Source: Lachnospiraceae bacterium (lineage in GTDB: Bacteria > Bacillota > Clostridia > Lachnospirales > Lachnospiraceae). From it: a DNA stretch of 64,000 nt. A model generated the notes under the pieces. That model searched no databases. It was given only the letters and a program-made list of their open reading frames with translations, and had not been told where the DNA came from. A program made the translations under genes and the position numbers. Positions 23,761 through 33,232 of the stretch are shown one piece after another (position 1 is the stretch's first letter; each line of letters starts with the position of its first letter). The stretch spans positions 620,001 through 684,000 of the forward strand of contig CABIXN010000002.1 of NCBI GenBank assembly GCA_902362715.1. Direction: 5' to 3'.

Positions 23761-25077
23761 TTAACACAGACCCGGTGCTAAGATACAGATCAGACATAAA
23801 ATGACAGTTCCTATTGTTGTATTAATAACGGTGCATACACCAACGTATTTATAGGACTTTTTTGCCTGGGTTTTACAGATTTCATTTGCGGCAATAAATC
23901 CTGCATTGGTGGGAAGTGTGTCAAAGGTTGTTGCACAGAAGGCAGAAACACGGGCGAATGCATTCATGTTAACTCCCATGGATTGTGCAAGGGGAGTAAA
24001 TACCGGAAGTCCAACGCCAAGACCTGCGGGGCCTGAGCCGCCGATTAATGTCATAATCATCATTGCCAGCATAGCAACTACCAGCGGGTGTCCGTTAAAT
24101 GCAGCCAGTTTTTCAGTCAGTCCGGCAAATGCAGGAGTCTGAGCCACAACACTTCCGAAGCCTGAAACAGCAGCCGCACCGCAGGATACAACAGCAGCAT
24201 TCATAGCAGCGTTTCCAAGGGATTTTAAGAAAGAATCCATTGATTTAAAGTTTTTATGCATGAGAATAATCGCAAGGATAATTCCGGCCATTAATGAAAA
24301 GTTAACATCTACTTGAAAGCCATTGTATAAAACAAAAACCAGTACCATTGGAAGAAGCGCTATTAGCGGGTGAGGAAGCTTTTCATCTGTAACAGAAACA
24401 GAATCCCCTGCTGCGTCCTCAAATACAGCGCCTTTTGCGATTTCCTTTTTTGCCGCAAAATTTAAGTATATAATATTTAAAATTAAGATAATAATGCCGG
24501 CGATAATTCCCGGAATAGCGGCTGCCGTTGAAGATACGCCAACAGTTGAAGTTGACATAACATTTTGGATTTGAGGAGAACCGGGCATGGATAATGCTGA
24601 TGTTGCGATACATCCCAGGATCATCCCAGGTACCATATAGCGGGGAATGCCGGCCTCACGGCACAGTTCCATGCTGAGAGGAGCCATAACAAACATTAAA
24701 ACAATTGCGCTGACACCGCCGTAAGAGAGCAGGATACCTGCTAGAAATACAATAATAATCGCAACCAGAGGGCTTAACTTTTCGTTTTTTCCACGGAATA
24801 TTTTAGAGATAAATTTGGCGAGAGATTTAGCACCTCCGGTAACACCATAACATTCTCCAAAGACCGCACCCCATAAAAAGATCGGAATCTGGCCGATTAA
24901 GAAGTCTCCAACACCACTCATGTAGGTGGTCAGGTAGGCTTCTGTTACATTCAGCCCGCTGAATACGGCAACAATCATTGCGGCACAGGCGCCGATAATC
25001 AGAAGGGGCCAGCCTTTCATGACAAAAAATATCAGAAATAAAATACCGATAATAATACCGATCATGCTTAAAACCAT
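23761..25077 (-). CDS. GntP-family permease (organic acid or gluconate type)
   Basis: The 438-residue protein has about 12 hydrophobic segments and the family phrases LLSYGGVSAIVLMFVMAPL, SMPGSPQIQN and IGGSGPAGLGVGLPVF. It is full length for the gluconate:H+ symporter family, which imports gluconate or related hydroxy acids. ATG 25077 is chosen because AAGGAGG lies 8 bases upstream; the longer frame from 25212 has no binding site. It lies downstream of a binding-protein, kinase and regulator operon on the same strand, with an inverted repeat in between, so its expression may follow that sensory system. Substrate is uncertain. Confidence 0.85.
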   Translation of the reverse strand: MVLSMIGIIIGILFLIFFVMKGWPLLIIGACAAMIVAVFSGLNVTEAYLTTYMSGVGDFLIGQIPIFLWGAVFGECYGVTGGAKSLAKFISKIFRGKNEKLSPLVAIIIVFLAGILLSYGGVSAIVLMFVMAPLSMELCREAGIPRYMVPGMILGCIATSALSMPGSPQIQNVMSTSTVGVSSTAAAIPGIIAGIIILILNIIYLNFAAKKEIAKGAVFEDAAGDSVSVTDEKLPHPLIALLPMVLVFVLYNGFQVDVNFSLMAGIILAIILMHKNFKSMDSFLKSLGNAAMNAAVVSCGAAAVSGFGSVVAQTPAFAGLTEKLAAFNGHPLVVAMLAMMIMTLIGGSGPAGLGVGLPVFTPLAQSMGVNMNAFARVSAFCATTFDTLPTNAGFIAANEICKTQAKKSYKYVGVCTVINTTIGTVILCLICILAPGLC

Positions 25078-25224
25078 GATACATCCTCCTTTTTCCTTTT
25101 CGTATTTTTTCTGACTTATTTTTATCATTTTTTTATGGAAGCGGAATGATAGTTTTGTGGAAGGAGTGTGGAATTTAAGGAAAAATGTATGACTATGGAG
25201 CATGGTCTGCAATATGCGTCTGTC

Positions 25225-25256
25225 TTCAATACCGGCTAATTAAAATTGGTATTGAA
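25225..25256. promoter_or_regulatory. Inverted repeat upstream of the GntP permease gene
   Basis: TTCAATACC (25225-25233) and GGTATTGAA (25248-25256) are perfect complements around a 14-base AT-rich centre. It may be an operator for the neighbouring response regulator or a terminator hairpin of the binding-protein gene. A related half-site, TCAATACTGGTTAG, lies at 28727-28740 upstream of the regulator gene. Confidence 0.45.
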
Positions 25257-25296
25257 AGCAGGCGGCAGAGAGGACCCGAGCTATAATGCCGGGCAG

Positions 25297-26508
25297 TTAG
25301 GATAGAGGAGTTAAATTCTGGCCTTCAAATTTAAAAAAGTAGTAATCGGCAATCTTACGTCCGTTTTCCCAGGTGAAATCACCCTGAATGCCCTGAATTA
25401 CCGGTGGATTCTGAAACCATTCATTTACCTTCTGCCGGCTTGCATCGTCTGTTTCTGTGCCGGAAAGGTCTAGCTCATCGTAGCACTGGCAGAGTGCCAG
25501 GATGGCATTATAGATATCAGGAATTATAGTGTTTACAGGCTGCTCTCCGTTATGAGAACGTTGATAAGCAGTTTTCAGCGCTCTCCATTGCTGTTCATTA
25601 TAGTTGAGGTCAAATTTATTCCAGATAAAAGTCTGGTCCAGGTTATCTTTGGCGGATGTAAGAAGCTGTGAGGACATGGAAGAAAAAGAGGCGGTAATCC
25701 GCCGCCCTTCACTGATACCGCGTTTTTTTAACTCATGTAGAATGTTGGTATAGTCATCGGCGCTCAAAAGAGAAATATAACCGTCTGCTTTCTTGTTTAA
25801 TGCCTGGATTGCGCACTGTTCAAAATGGCGTTGATCTCTTGTACCGGAAAGATCAATGACGTCTAAAAGCTGAAGGTTAAGTTCGGGCAGCATTTTCTTT
25901 AATAAAGTAACGGAATCGTTTTTAGCTTCATCAGTAGTATCAGTAAAAATGACAACCTTTTTAATATCAGGATTATGCTGGGACCATTTTTTTACAGCCA
26001 GATATTCGCCTGTTTCAGAATCGTTCATATATGCAATGGTATAAGGCTGATATGTGTTTCTGATATCTTTGTAAGAGTAGCTGGCAATACTGGTAGTTTT
26101 TGAATCTTCCAGCAGAGGTGCGATGCTGGAAGAGGAAGGGGCTTCTACCGGACCGATTACCGCCGGAGTTTCCCGGGAAGCTCCAAGAAAATAGCTGACA
26201 GCCAGATTTTTGGAGGAACGTGTATCCTTCAGAAATAACTGCACCTTTTTTCCGTTGATGCCGCCGGAGGCATTGATCTGTTCAACTGCATACCGGGCGG
26301 TCCAGGCCGCATCCTCACCTACAAAGGAGTAGTATCCGGTTGTGGGACATAAAAAGACAATAGGAATGGTATCCTTGGTCTGTTCCCTTAGTTCCTGCTG
26401 AAAGCGGTTGGCAGTAGAATTATCCCGGACTGCCGGTAACAGCAGCAGGCCGGCAAAGACCGCCAATATTAAAATCTGTAATAACTTTCGTTTTATATGA
26501 TAAACCAA
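25297..26508 (-). CDS. Type I periplasmic binding protein, membrane-anchored
   Basis: The 403-residue protein has one N-terminal hydrophobic segment (about 10-26) without a lipobox, then a Leu/Ile/Val-type binding fold: PIVFLCPTTGYYSFVGEDA, NASGGINGKKVQLFLKDT and PAVIGPVEAPSSSSIAP follow the family pattern. No ABC permease or ATPase genes are nearby. It starts at TTG 26508 inside the 3' end of the kinase gene, 16 bases of overlap, with only a weak binding site. It probably acts as an extracellular ligand sensor for the kinase encoded just upstream rather than as a transporter part; that is inference. Confidence 0.83.
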   Translation of the reverse strand: MVYHIKRKLLQILILAVFAGLLLLPAVRDNSTANRFQQELREQTKDTIPIVFLCPTTGYYSFVGEDAAWTARYAVEQINASGGINGKKVQLFLKDTRSSKNLAVSYFLGASRETPAVIGPVEAPSSSSIAPLLEDSKTTSIASYSYKDIRNTYQPYTIAYMNDSETGEYLAVKKWSQHNPDIKKVVIFTDTTDEAKNDSVTLLKKMLPELNLQLLDVIDLSGTRDQRHFEQCAIQALNKKADGYISLLSADDYTNILHELKKRGISEGRRITASFSSMSSQLLTSAKDNLDQTFIWNKFDLNYNEQQWRALKTAYQRSHNGEQPVNTIIPDIYNAILALCQCYDELDLSGTETDDASRQKVNEWFQNPPVIQGIQGDFTWENGRKIADYYFFKFEGQNLTPLS

Positions 26509-27956
26509 AATGTACTTCCCCTTCCCGTCTTGCTTTCCACCCCATAAGGAATATGGTGGTTTTTAAAGATCTCGCTTACAATATTCAGGCCGATGCCATT
26601 GCCGTGAATCTGGCTGCCAAGTTTGGGAGAACGATAGAAACGATCCCATATGTGAGGGGCTTCTGCGGTACTGATGCCGATTCCATGGTCAGTTATCTGA
26701 ACAAGAAGCTCATGTCCCTGGGGTATCAGATTAATTTCTATTTTTTTGCTGCTGCCGGAGTATTTAACGGCATTGTGCAGCAGGTTATAAACCGCCCGCA
26801 AAAGCAGCTGGCGGTCAGCACGGACCGTATAATCCCGCTGAGCGCACAGATAGATATGAAAACCTTCCGCCATGTCCTTAATCCGTATTCTGCTGATTAC
26901 TGTTTGGATCAGGCCGTTTATGGAGAAGGTTTCATAATGAAGCTGAAGGGTTCCTGACTGAAGTCTGGACAAATCCATCAATTCATTAATTAAATCTGTT
27001 AAGCGGTCTGTTTCTCCGATAATCTTTTCTACATGTTCCGTTCTTTTTTCCGGAATTTCCCCGGAAAAGGCGTCAATCATTTCTGCATAGGCACGGATTA
27101 CAGTAAGGGGCGTTTTCATATCATGGCTGATATTTGCGATAAAATCACGGCGCAGTGCTTCTGTTGCCCGGAATTCTTTTTCTGCCTGATTTAAGGTTTT
27201 TGCAAGCTGTACGGCTTCCTGGGGGCCTTCCTGTATAAAGTCTGTATCAAATTTTCCTGCCGCCATTAAAACTGCGGCGTCATTCAGGTGGCGAAATGGC
27301 CGGGCATAAAAGTTAGAAAAGAAGAATGCGAAGACTGCAGAAAGGGCAAGTACAATGGCCAGTGAAATTCCCCCCCGGTTAAACAGCATATGCTTTACCA
27401 TATCAATTTCGGCAGTGGAACAGCTTAAGACCAGGACATGCCGGTATCCGCCTTCATTGGCTATAACGATTGCCTGTACAGCCCATTGGGAGCGGCTGGA
27501 AGAATCGCCGGTGTAGTAAAAACAGTAGCCGTCAGTTTCATCCAGACGTGAAAACAATGTTTCATCTGCGATCTGGCTGCTTTGAGGTTCTCCCGGTGTC
27601 CCCTCATTTGTGTAGCTTAAAAGTACTTTATGATCTTTTTCAGAGATAATCTGCGCAAAATAATGATTCGTTTTAGCCAGAATTGCAATGGACTGTTCAA
27701 AATTGGAGCTGCCGTATTGTTCTGTAATTTCCCAGGCAATATTGGTGAGGTTGTCCGTCACCTGCCTGCGGTAATGGACTTCAAAATACATATAGAGGAC
27801 GACCCAGAACAGCAAAGCTGCGATTGCCGAAAAAAAGAGAAATCCAACCCACAGGCCATTGCGCATCTGCCAGGGGTTTTTAAAAGTAGGGTTTCGCCAG
27901 GTTTCCCGTTTTTTTTGTATCCGGTTGTAAAAATTTTTCAGGTAGTTGTATTTCAT
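26493..27956 (-). CDS. Sensor histidine kinase linked to a binding protein
   Basis: The 487-residue protein has two membrane segments (about 34-58 and 195-217), an extracellular sensor between them, a HAMP linker (FYARPFRHLNDAAVLM), the H-box NISHDMKTPLTVI with His278, the N-box LLHNAVKYSG and GNGIGLNIVSEIF. All kinase motifs are intact. It overlaps the response regulator gene by 4 bases and the binding-protein gene by 16. The three genes form a coupled sensory unit. Confidence 0.9.
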   Translation of the reverse strand: MKYNYLKNFYNRIQKKRETWRNPTFKNPWQMRNGLWVGFLFFSAIAALLFWVVLYMYFEVHYRRQVTDNLTNIAWEITEQYGSSNFEQSIAILAKTNHYFAQIISEKDHKVLLSYTNEGTPGEPQSSQIADETLFSRLDETDGYCFYYTGDSSSRSQWAVQAIVIANEGGYRHVLVLSCSTAEIDMVKHMLFNRGGISLAIVLALSAVFAFFFSNFYARPFRHLNDAAVLMAAGKFDTDFIQEGPQEAVQLAKTLNQAEKEFRATEALRRDFIANISHDMKTPLTVIRAYAEMIDAFSGEIPEKRTEHVEKIIGETDRLTDLINELMDLSRLQSGTLQLHYETFSINGLIQTVISRIRIKDMAEGFHIYLCAQRDYTVRADRQLLLRAVYNLLHNAVKYSGSSKKIEINLIPQGHELLVQITDHGIGISTAEAPHIWDRFYRSPKLGSQIHGNGIGLNIVSEIFKNHHIPYGVESKTGRGSTFWFII

Positions 27957-28645
27957 TCTTTTTCATCCGTTGAAAATTTATAGCCGATTCCACGACAGGT
28001 AACAATGTGAGACCGGTATTCTCCAAGAGCCTGACGAAGAAGTTTAATCTGGGAATCCACGGTACGGTCATCCCCCTGGTAATCATATCCCCATACCTTT
28101 TCTAAAAGGCTGTCTCTGGAAAAGACAATGTTTTTATTTTGTATCAGAAAAAATAAAAGGTCGTATTCTTTCGGACGGAGATCCAGCGGGGTGCCGTTTA
28201 AAGAGACTTCTCTGGCTGCGGGATCCAACATGAGACCGCCTATAGTAATCATCTGTTTTGGCCGGCTGCTTTGTGAGAGGATGCGTTCACGGCGTTTGAT
28301 AATGACATTTACCCGGGCCATTAATTCCTTCATGGAAAAAGGTTTGGTGACGTAATCTTCAATACCCAGTTCAAAACCATACAGTTTATCATATTCCTGT
28401 CCCTTGGCAGACAACATTAAAACTGGAATGTCACGGATTTCTTTTATTTTCTGAAAGGCAGAAAAACCGTCTAAAACCGGCATCATAATATCCATAATAA
28501 TAACATCAAAATTTTCTGTTTTACAAATATTGACAGCTTCAATTCCGTTGGAAGCTTCCGTTACGGAATATCCGAGAAATTCTGCAAATTCACAGATGGC
28601 CGTCCGGATTAGTTTTTCATCATCCACAACTAAAATCTTATACAT
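27953..28645 (-). CDS. OmpR-family response regulator
   Basis: The 230-residue protein has an acidic pocket DDE at 8-10, Asp52 in IMDIMMPVLDG, a Lys in VTKPF and a C-terminal winged helix (about 130-225, ending CRGIGYKFSTDE). It is the first gene of a minus-strand operon with the kinase and the binding protein. The binding site GGAGG precedes the ATG. Possible targets include the GntP permease gene and the divergent MATE gene, since a shared TCAATAC-type motif lies near both. Confidence 0.92.
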   Translation of the reverse strand: MYKILVVDDEKLIRTAICEFAEFLGYSVTEASNGIEAVNICKTENFDVIIMDIMMPVLDGFSAFQKIKEIRDIPVLMLSAKGQEYDKLYGFELGIEDYVTKPFSMKELMARVNVIIKRRERILSQSSRPKQMITIGGLMLDPAAREVSLNGTPLDLRPKEYDLLFFLIQNKNIVFSRDSLLEKVWGYDYQGDDRTVDSQIKLLRQALGEYRSHIVTCRGIGYKFSTDEKE

Positions 28646-28726
28646 ATCGCTCCTCCAGGCAGTTTGTTTCCAATATTATTATTTTACGTTAAATATTCCC
28701 CTTTGGCAATGCTGTCAGAATGCTTC

Positions 28727-28740
28727 TCAATACTGGTTAG
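28727..28740. promoter_or_regulatory. TCAATAC-type motif between divergent genes
   Basis: TCAATACTGGTTAG here matches 11 of 14 positions of TCAATACCGGCTAA at 25226-25239. It lies in the 183-bp gap between the response regulator gene and the MATE gene. A role as a regulator site is inference from the shared sequence. Confidence 0.35.
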
Positions 28741-28828
28741 GGAGTGTCCGGGAGATGCATTTTATGTTATAATACATTCTTGTGTTTGATTTTAACAAAA
28801 ACCAGTAATTACTAAAGGAGTCTGATTT

Positions 28829-30193
28829 ATGCAGCGTGATTTAACAGAAGGCAGAATTACAAAGACACTGCTTGCATTTGCATTTCCCATGATGCTTGGA
28901 AATCTGCTGCAGCAGTTTTATAATGTGGCGGATACCTTGGTTGTGGGACGGTTTTTGGGGGCCGATGCACTGGCAGCAGTTGGTTCGGCGTATACATTGA
29001 TGACATTTATAACGTCCATTATACTGGGGCTCTGTATGGGAAGCGGCGTGGTTTTTTCTATTCGGTATGGGGAAAAAGCTATGGACCGGCTGAAAAATAA
29101 TTTGTTTTTATCTTTTGTACTGATTGCGGTTGTGACTTTGATACTGACATTTATCGTGTTTGGGGGACTGGATCTGATTATCCGGCTTCTGCAGGTTCCG
29201 GAAACAGTGAGTCCGCTTATGAGAAGCTATCTGCAGGTGGTTTTTGCAGGTATTATAGCCACATTTTTATATAATTTCTTTGCATGTGTGCTGCGAGCTG
29301 TAGGAAATTCTGTTGTACCCCTTGTATTTCTTGGAATCTCAGCAGTGCTGAATGTTGTGCTGGATCTTTTGTTCGTATTGGAATTTCATTCCGGAGTGGC
29401 CGGGGCGGCGGCAGCTACTGTAATTGCACAGTATGTATCAGGAATTGGAATATGTGTTTATACATTATTTAAATGTCCGAATCTGCGCCCTGAAAGAAAG
29501 CATTTATATTTTGTAAAAAAAGAGGTCAGGGAAATTGCGCAGTTCTCTTTTATGACCTGCCTTCAGCAGTCTGTGATGAATTTTGGCATTCTGATGGTTC
29601 AGGGGCTGGTGAACAGTTTTGGCCCGGTTATTATGGCTGCTTTTGCGGCGGCTGTAAAAATAGATTCTTTTGCTTATATGCCGGTCCAGGATTTTGGAAA
29701 CGCTTTTTCTACTTTTATTGCACAAAATTACGGGGCTAAAAAGAACCGGCGGATTCAAAAGGGGATAAAAAGTGCCTTTGGGGCAGTATTTGTTTTTTGT
29801 TCGGTTATTACAGTGATTGTATGCCTGTTTGCCAGACCGTTAATGCTGATTTTTGTTCAGCCCGGGGAGACAGAGATTATAGCGGAGGGAGTTCATTATT
29901 TAAGGATTGAAGGAGCCTGCTATTTTGGTATTGGCTGCCTGTTTTTGCTTTACGGGCTGTATCGTGCATTAAAGAGGCCGGGAATGTCTTTAATTCTTAC
30001 AATAATTTCGCTGGGCACAAGGGTTGCGCTGGCATATTTATTGTCCGGTATTCCCTGTGTGGGTGTAACTGGCATCTGGGCGGCAGTTCCCATAGGATGG
30101 CTTCTGGCTGATCTGACCGGGATATGGTATTATAAAAAAAGATTTGTAAAATTGCGGGAGGAAAATTATGAGTCAGATAAATCACGATTCTGA
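28829..30193 (+). CDS. MATE-family efflux transporter
   Basis: The 454-residue protein has 12 hydrophobic segments and MATE phrases such as FAFPMMLGNLLQQFYNVADT and VGRFLGADALAAVGSA at the N-terminus. It belongs to the NorM/DinF group of drug:cation antiporters. The ATG follows AAAGGAGT. It overlaps the NCS2 permease gene by 26 bases, which suggests a shared transcript. The substrate cannot be predicted; a tie to the divergent two-component system is possible through the shared intergenic region. Confidence 0.9.
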   Translation: MQRDLTEGRITKTLLAFAFPMMLGNLLQQFYNVADTLVVGRFLGADALAAVGSAYTLMTFITSIILGLCMGSGVVFSIRYGEKAMDRLKNNLFLSFVLIAVVTLILTFIVFGGLDLIIRLLQVPETVSPLMRSYLQVVFAGIIATFLYNFFACVLRAVGNSVVPLVFLGISAVLNVVLDLLFVLEFHSGVAGAAAATVIAQYVSGIGICVYTLFKCPNLRPERKHLYFVKKEVREIAQFSFMTCLQQSVMNFGILMVQGLVNSFGPVIMAAFAAAVKIDSFAYMPVQDFGNAFSTFIAQNYGAKKNRRIQKGIKSAFGAVFVFCSVITVIVCLFARPLMLIFVQPGETEIIAEGVHYLRIEGACYFGIGCLFLLYGLYRALKRPGMSLILTIISLGTRVALAYLLSGIPCVGVTGIWAAVPIGWLLADLTGIWYYKKRFVKLREENYESDKSRF

Positions 30194-31529
30194 GAAAACT
30201 TCAGGAGAAATGCTGTACGGGCTGGAAGAGAAGGTTCCGGCCGGGAAATGCAGTATTTACGGGATTCAATATCTAGTATATTTTTTGGCGGGAAGTGCCA
30301 TTATGCCCACCATTATCGGAGTATATCTGGGACTGGACCAGGCTGAGATTGCGCAGATGCTGCAAAGAACCTTTCTGTTAAGCGGCGGAATTTCCATATT
30401 GCAGGCGTTATTTGGGCATCGTTTTCCGATTATAGACGGGCCTGCAGGGCTCTGGATGGGGCTGTTGATTATTCTTGCCGGAGCGGCTGCCGCCTTTGGT
30501 AAGGATTTATCAACCCTGCGTACGGATATGGAGCTGGGAATGATCTGTGCGGGGGTAATGGTTATCATTGTAGGACTTACCGGGTTTATGCAGAAGATCT
30601 TAAAGATATTTAATCCCATTGTAAATGGAACGTTTTTAATTTTGATGGTACTGCAGATGAGTGCTACTGTTATTAAGGGAGCCACCGGTATTTCATCTGG
30701 CTATAGTACGATTCAGCCTGAATTTGTAGTTATATTTCTGGTGACTACAGCAATTATCGTTATCATTAACTTAAAAACGAGAGGATTTATTCAGTCTATT
30801 GCCACACTGATTGGAGTTGTCTGCGGATGGATTCTGGCATATGCACTGGGGGTATCTCCGGAGTTTATATCAGACGGCGGCGGCCTTTTAGCAGTACCTC
30901 AGCCATTTGCCTGGGGAACTCCCACTGTAGACCCAAGTGTTATTATTACCTGCCTGATCGGGGAATTTGCATTGTTTTCTAATTTTGCCACCAGTATCAA
31001 CGGTATGTCGGAATTGTTGAAAAGACCTAATACCCCCGGAATTGTCAGAAAAAGTACCGTGTGGTTTGGGATTACCGCAGCATTGTGCGGGATATTTCCG
31101 GTGCCGGGATTTGTACCTTTTGCATCAGCTCCAAGTACTACAAAGCTTACAAGAGTGGCGGCCAGATCACCGTTTATTCTTGGAGGAGTTTTCATGATGA
31201 TTCTGGGGCTGGTGGCTCCGGTATGCACCTTTTTTGCGGCGATTCCGCCGGCTGTGGGATATTCGGCTATGATGATTGTTTTTGCACTGATGCTGGAGCA
31301 GGGAATCAAAGAGTTCAGAAAAGTGGAATTTACTAATCGGGAGGGATTTATTGTAGGAATATCCTTTATGATTGGAGCCGGTATTATGTTTTTGGATACA
31401 GCTGCATTTATGGACCTGCCTCAGATGCTGCGTTATATTGTATCTAATGGATTGATTATGGGACTGATTATTACAGTGATACTGGAACATGTGATTTTAA
31501 GGAAAAAGCAGGAGGAAAGGAAAGGCTAG
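30168..31529 (+). CDS. NCS2-family nucleobase permease (uracil/xanthine type)
   Basis: The 453-residue protein has about 12-14 hydrophobic segments and the family pattern QYLVYFLAGSAIMPTIIGVY, PIIDGPAGLWMG and FVPFASAPSTTKLTR. It matches nucleobase:cation symporters such as UraA and xanthine permeases in length and layout. GGGAGG lies 6 bases before the ATG, inside the MATE coding region. It is followed three bases later by an ABC-class ATPase gene. Whether it carries uracil, xanthine or another base is open. Confidence 0.86.
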   Translation: MSQINHDSEKTSGEMLYGLEEKVPAGKCSIYGIQYLVYFLAGSAIMPTIIGVYLGLDQAEIAQMLQRTFLLSGGISILQALFGHRFPIIDGPAGLWMGLLIILAGAAAAFGKDLSTLRTDMELGMICAGVMVIIVGLTGFMQKILKIFNPIVNGTFLILMVLQMSATVIKGATGISSGYSTIQPEFVVIFLVTTAIIVIINLKTRGFIQSIATLIGVVCGWILAYALGVSPEFISDGGGLLAVPQPFAWGTPTVDPSVIITCLIGEFALFSNFATSINGMSELLKRPNTPGIVRKSTVWFGITAALCGIFPVPGFVPFASAPSTTKLTRVAARSPFILGGVFMMILGLVAPVCTFFAAIPPAVGYSAMMIVFALMLEQGIKEFRKVEFTNREGFIVGISFMIGAGIMFLDTAAFMDLPQMLRYIVSNGLIMGLIITVILEHVILRKKQEERKG

Positions 31530-31532
31530 GAT

Positions 31533-33227
31533 ATGCAGAGCAGTACAGAGTTAAAGTTAAAACTACAGCAGATACATAAAAAAAGTTACCCCGCCTATAA
31601 ATCTCTGCGGGGAGCCTATGATTTTGGAAAATTTCAATTGTCTGTGGATCATGTGCAGGGGGATCCCTTTGCTTCACCGTCCAATGTAAGTGTATCAGTT
31701 CCATTAAAAGCAACGGGATTTCCTGAGGAGTATTACCATGACAGGATGGCCAGGACGGCTCTTGAGGATGCGCTGCTGCGCAGATTTTATGCAGAAGTAT
31801 CAAAAATCAGTTTTCAGGCAAAAGGTTCCGGGAAAAGCGGTCTGGTTTCTGTCACAAGATGCGGACAGGAGATACTTGAAAGATCTGCAATGGAGATTGA
31901 TAAAGGCAGAGTGACTGTCCGGTTTGAGGTTGGATTCCCTGCAAACGGCCGCACTATTAATGCTTTTGAGCTGGAAAAAATCTTATTCCGGGATCTTCCG
32001 CCGGCAGTGGAGAGGACACTTTATTATAGAAACTGGAAGCCGCAGAAGTTAAGGGAAGTTTATGAGCTTTCCCAGGATCAGAAAGCAGTCAGAGAAGAGT
32101 TAAAACAAAGGAATCTCACCGCTTTTATAGCAGATGGTTCTGTTCTGCCCAGAGAAAGCGGAGTTTCACAAAAGCCAATGAAGGATGCCGTAAAATTTGC
32201 GTCTCCCGAAAGCTGCCGGATTACTCTGCAGCTGCCATATTATGGAGAGATATCAGGTATGGGCATTCCCAGAGGAGTGACTCTGATTGCAGGGGGCGGC
32301 TATCATGGAAAATCTACATTATTAAAGGCCCTTGAGCTTGGAATTTATAATCATATAAATGATGACGGCAGAGAGTTTGTAATTACAGATGACACAGCTG
32401 TAAAAATACGGGCGGAGGACGGCAGATCTGTCAGAAGCCTTGACTTATCCTTGTTTATTCATGATCTGCCCAATGGCAGGGATCCCTCATGCTTTTCAAC
32501 AGAGGATGCCAGCGGAAGCACTTCTCAGGCTGCAGCAGTCATAGAAGGTGCAGAGGCGGGCTGCCGTACATTTCTGATAGATGAAGATACTTCTGCCACT
32601 AACTTTCTGGTGCGGGATGAGTTTATGCAGCGGATTGTAAATCCGAAAAAAGAGCCAATTACACCATTTCTTGCAAGAGTACGTGAACTGTATGAACAGG
32701 CGGGGATTTCTACTGTGCTTGTAGCCGGAAGCTCCGGAGCGTTTTTCCATATGGCAGATCTTGTCATTCAGATGGATGCCTACCGGCCGGAGGATGTTAC
32801 CACCAGAGTAAATCAGCTGCTGGATTGCTATCCTCTGCCGGATTTTGGCGCAGATGATTTTAAGCTGCCGGATACAGACCGATGCTTTCAGATAAAAACC
32901 CCTGAAGGCCGGGGACGTAACCGGGAGTCATCGCGTATTAAAATACGAGTTCAGGGAACTGACGGTTTTTCTGTAGGGTTTGAGCAGGTAGATCTGCGGT
33001 ATGTAGAGCAGCTGATAAACACAGAACAGGTAGCATCTTTGGCGGGAATTTTAAAAAATATCGTAAAAAATCCCGGAACTGCTTCCATTCATACTATTGT
33101 GAAAGGGGCATGGGATGCTCTGGAAAAGGACGGGTTTGCTTCATTTCTTGGACATGATCTCGTCTGTGGTTATGCAAAACCGCGGATTCAGGATATTTAC
33201 ATGATGCTTGACCGGTACCGGGGATAG
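31533..33227 (+). CDS. ABC-class ATPase domain protein (COG3044 type)
   Basis: The 564-residue soluble protein matches the group described as predicted ATPases of the ABC class (Pfam ABC_ATPase). The P-loop is unusual, AGGGYHGKST at residues 253-262, and the later ATPase motifs include TFLIDEDTSATNF. The N-terminal 230 residues have no transporter features, and no membrane segment is present. The function of the family is unknown. It lies between an NCS2 permease and a metallopeptidase, all closely spaced, so it is probably co-transcribed. The protein is full length and intact. Confidence 0.85.
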   Translation: MQSSTELKLKLQQIHKKSYPAYKSLRGAYDFGKFQLSVDHVQGDPFASPSNVSVSVPLKATGFPEEYYHDRMARTALEDALLRRFYAEVSKISFQAKGSGKSGLVSVTRCGQEILERSAMEIDKGRVTVRFEVGFPANGRTINAFELEKILFRDLPPAVERTLYYRNWKPQKLREVYELSQDQKAVREELKQRNLTAFIADGSVLPRESGVSQKPMKDAVKFASPESCRITLQLPYYGEISGMGIPRGVTLIAGGGYHGKSTLLKALELGIYNHINDDGREFVITDDTAVKIRAEDGRSVRSLDLSLFIHDLPNGRDPSCFSTEDASGSTSQAAAVIEGAEAGCRTFLIDEDTSATNFLVRDEFMQRIVNPKKEPITPFLARVRELYEQAGISTVLVAGSSGAFFHMADLVIQMDAYRPEDVTTRVNQLLDCYPLPDFGADDFKLPDTDRCFQIKTPEGRGRNRESSRIKIRVQGTDGFSVGFEQVDLRYVEQLINTEQVASLAGILKNIVKNPGTASIHTIVKGAWDALEKDGFASFLGHDLVCGYAKPRIQDIYMMLDRYRG

Positions 33228-33232
33228 GTCAT

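Noticed and set aside
26553..26957. 134-codon plus-strand frame inside the sensor kinase gene
   Set aside because: It is antisense to conserved kinase motifs and has no binding site.
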